Assembly: GCA_030037055.1 (NCBI GenBank)
Contig: JASHRZ010000259.1
Location: 1-6,483 of the forward strand
DNA length: 6,483 nucleotides
Direction of reading: 5' to 3'
Source of the DNA: Alphaproteobacteria bacterium
GTDB lineage: Bacteria; Pseudomonadota; Alphaproteobacteria; ATCC43930; CGMCC-115725
Shown: positions 6,265-6,483 of the stretch, one piece after another
Layout: each line of letters begins with the position of its first letter
How positions within the stretch are numbered: position 1 is the first letter of the stretch
Position numbers and translations under genes: made by a program
The notes under the pieces: generated by a model
Told to the model about the DNA's origin: nothing
Database searches by the model: none
The model's input: only the letters and a program-made list of their open reading frames with translations

Positions 6265-6483
6265 ATGCTTGCCGGAACCCGCCGCGGGCTGCTTGTCTTC
6301 CTTCTCGGTCTCGCACTGGTGCTCGGCGCCTTCGCCTTCGATTACTGGCGGTCGAGCGGCACCGACGAGGCCGGCTTGGCCGGCGTCTCGTTCGGCGGGC
6401 CCTTCACCTTGACCGATCAGAACGGCGTGGTGCGGCATGACGGCGATTTCCGCGGCGAGCTGATGCTGGTCTATTTCGGCTAC
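6265..6483 (+). CDS. SCO1/SenC family copper chaperone, N-terminal part (cut by window edge)
   Basis: The first 73 residues of a SCO1/SenC/PrrC protein. The family consists of membrane-anchored, thioredoxin-fold copper chaperones that help assemble the CuA centre of cytochrome c oxidase (established knowledge). Residues 8-26 form one hydrophobic N-terminal anchor (GLLVFLLGLALVLGAFAF), so the rest should face the periplasm. It then reads GGPFTLTDQNG and FRGELMLVYFGY, which in the family comes directly before the CxxxC copper site; that site and the distal His lie beyond the window. The start is well fixed: the ATG at 6265 follows an in-frame TGA at 6256-6258 and no other start lies between. 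The ribosome binding site is weak (GGGGCG-like, about 10 bases upstream). The 149-base gap after the small His/Met-rich protein gene leaves room for its own promoter, but both genes share strand and probable theme. Confidence 0.92.
   Translation, partial: MLAGTRRGLLVFLLGLALVLGAFAFDYWRSSGTDEAGLAGVSFGGPFTLTDQNGVVRHDGDFRGELMLVYFGY

Noticed and set aside
5861..6438. Minus-strand open frames opposite the small secreted protein and SCO1
   Set aside because: They overlap two plus-strand genes with clear signal peptide, ribosome binding site and family motifs.

Overview
The window reads as DNA from a high-GC alphaproteobacterium. The support is the style of the insertion sequences (an IS110-family transposase of the rhizobial/azospirillal type, IS1380 and IS481), an RpoD-like sigma factor with GC-rich codons, and a SCO1/SenC gene typical of aerobes with copper-containing oxidases. 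Rhodospirillales or Hyphomicrobiales fits best, but that is inference, since no RNA gene or other taxonomic marker is present.

Left part (1 to about 3960) is an insertion-sequence graveyard. Positions 1-576 hold the first 192 codons of an IS110-family transposase on the minus strand, cut by the window edge. Immediately beside it on the plus strand is the C-terminal part of an IS1380-family DDE transposase, ending at 1431. The long open frame 448-1431 is a chimera: its first ~55-60 codons are antisense IS110 DNA. From 1432 to 2143 there is no convincing intact gene, only a start-less open stretch and a small repeat. From 2144 to 2970, minus strand, lie remnants of two adjacent unrecognised genes, each broken by frameshifts. 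The upstream one reads almost up to the end of an IS481-family transposase pseudogene (2972-3909, minus strand), which is itself frameshifted several times, although all three of its catalytic acidic residues can still be read.

Right part (about 3960 to 6483) is intact and all on the plus strand. An RpoD-type sigma factor (4176-5819, 547 aa) has regions 1.2, 2, 3 and 4 and a shortened non-conserved region, but lacks a recognisable region 1.1. It is followed 62 bases later by a 77-aa secreted protein whose mature part is rich in His, Met and Lys. The start of a SCO1/SenC copper-chaperone gene (6265 to the window edge) then follows. The small protein and SCO1 together suggest a periplasmic copper-handling pair connected with cytochrome oxidase assembly. 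The sigma factor's promoter-contacting residues match those of housekeeping sigma-70, so it is predicted to read ordinary -35/-10 promoters; whether it controls the two genes after it cannot be told from the sequence.
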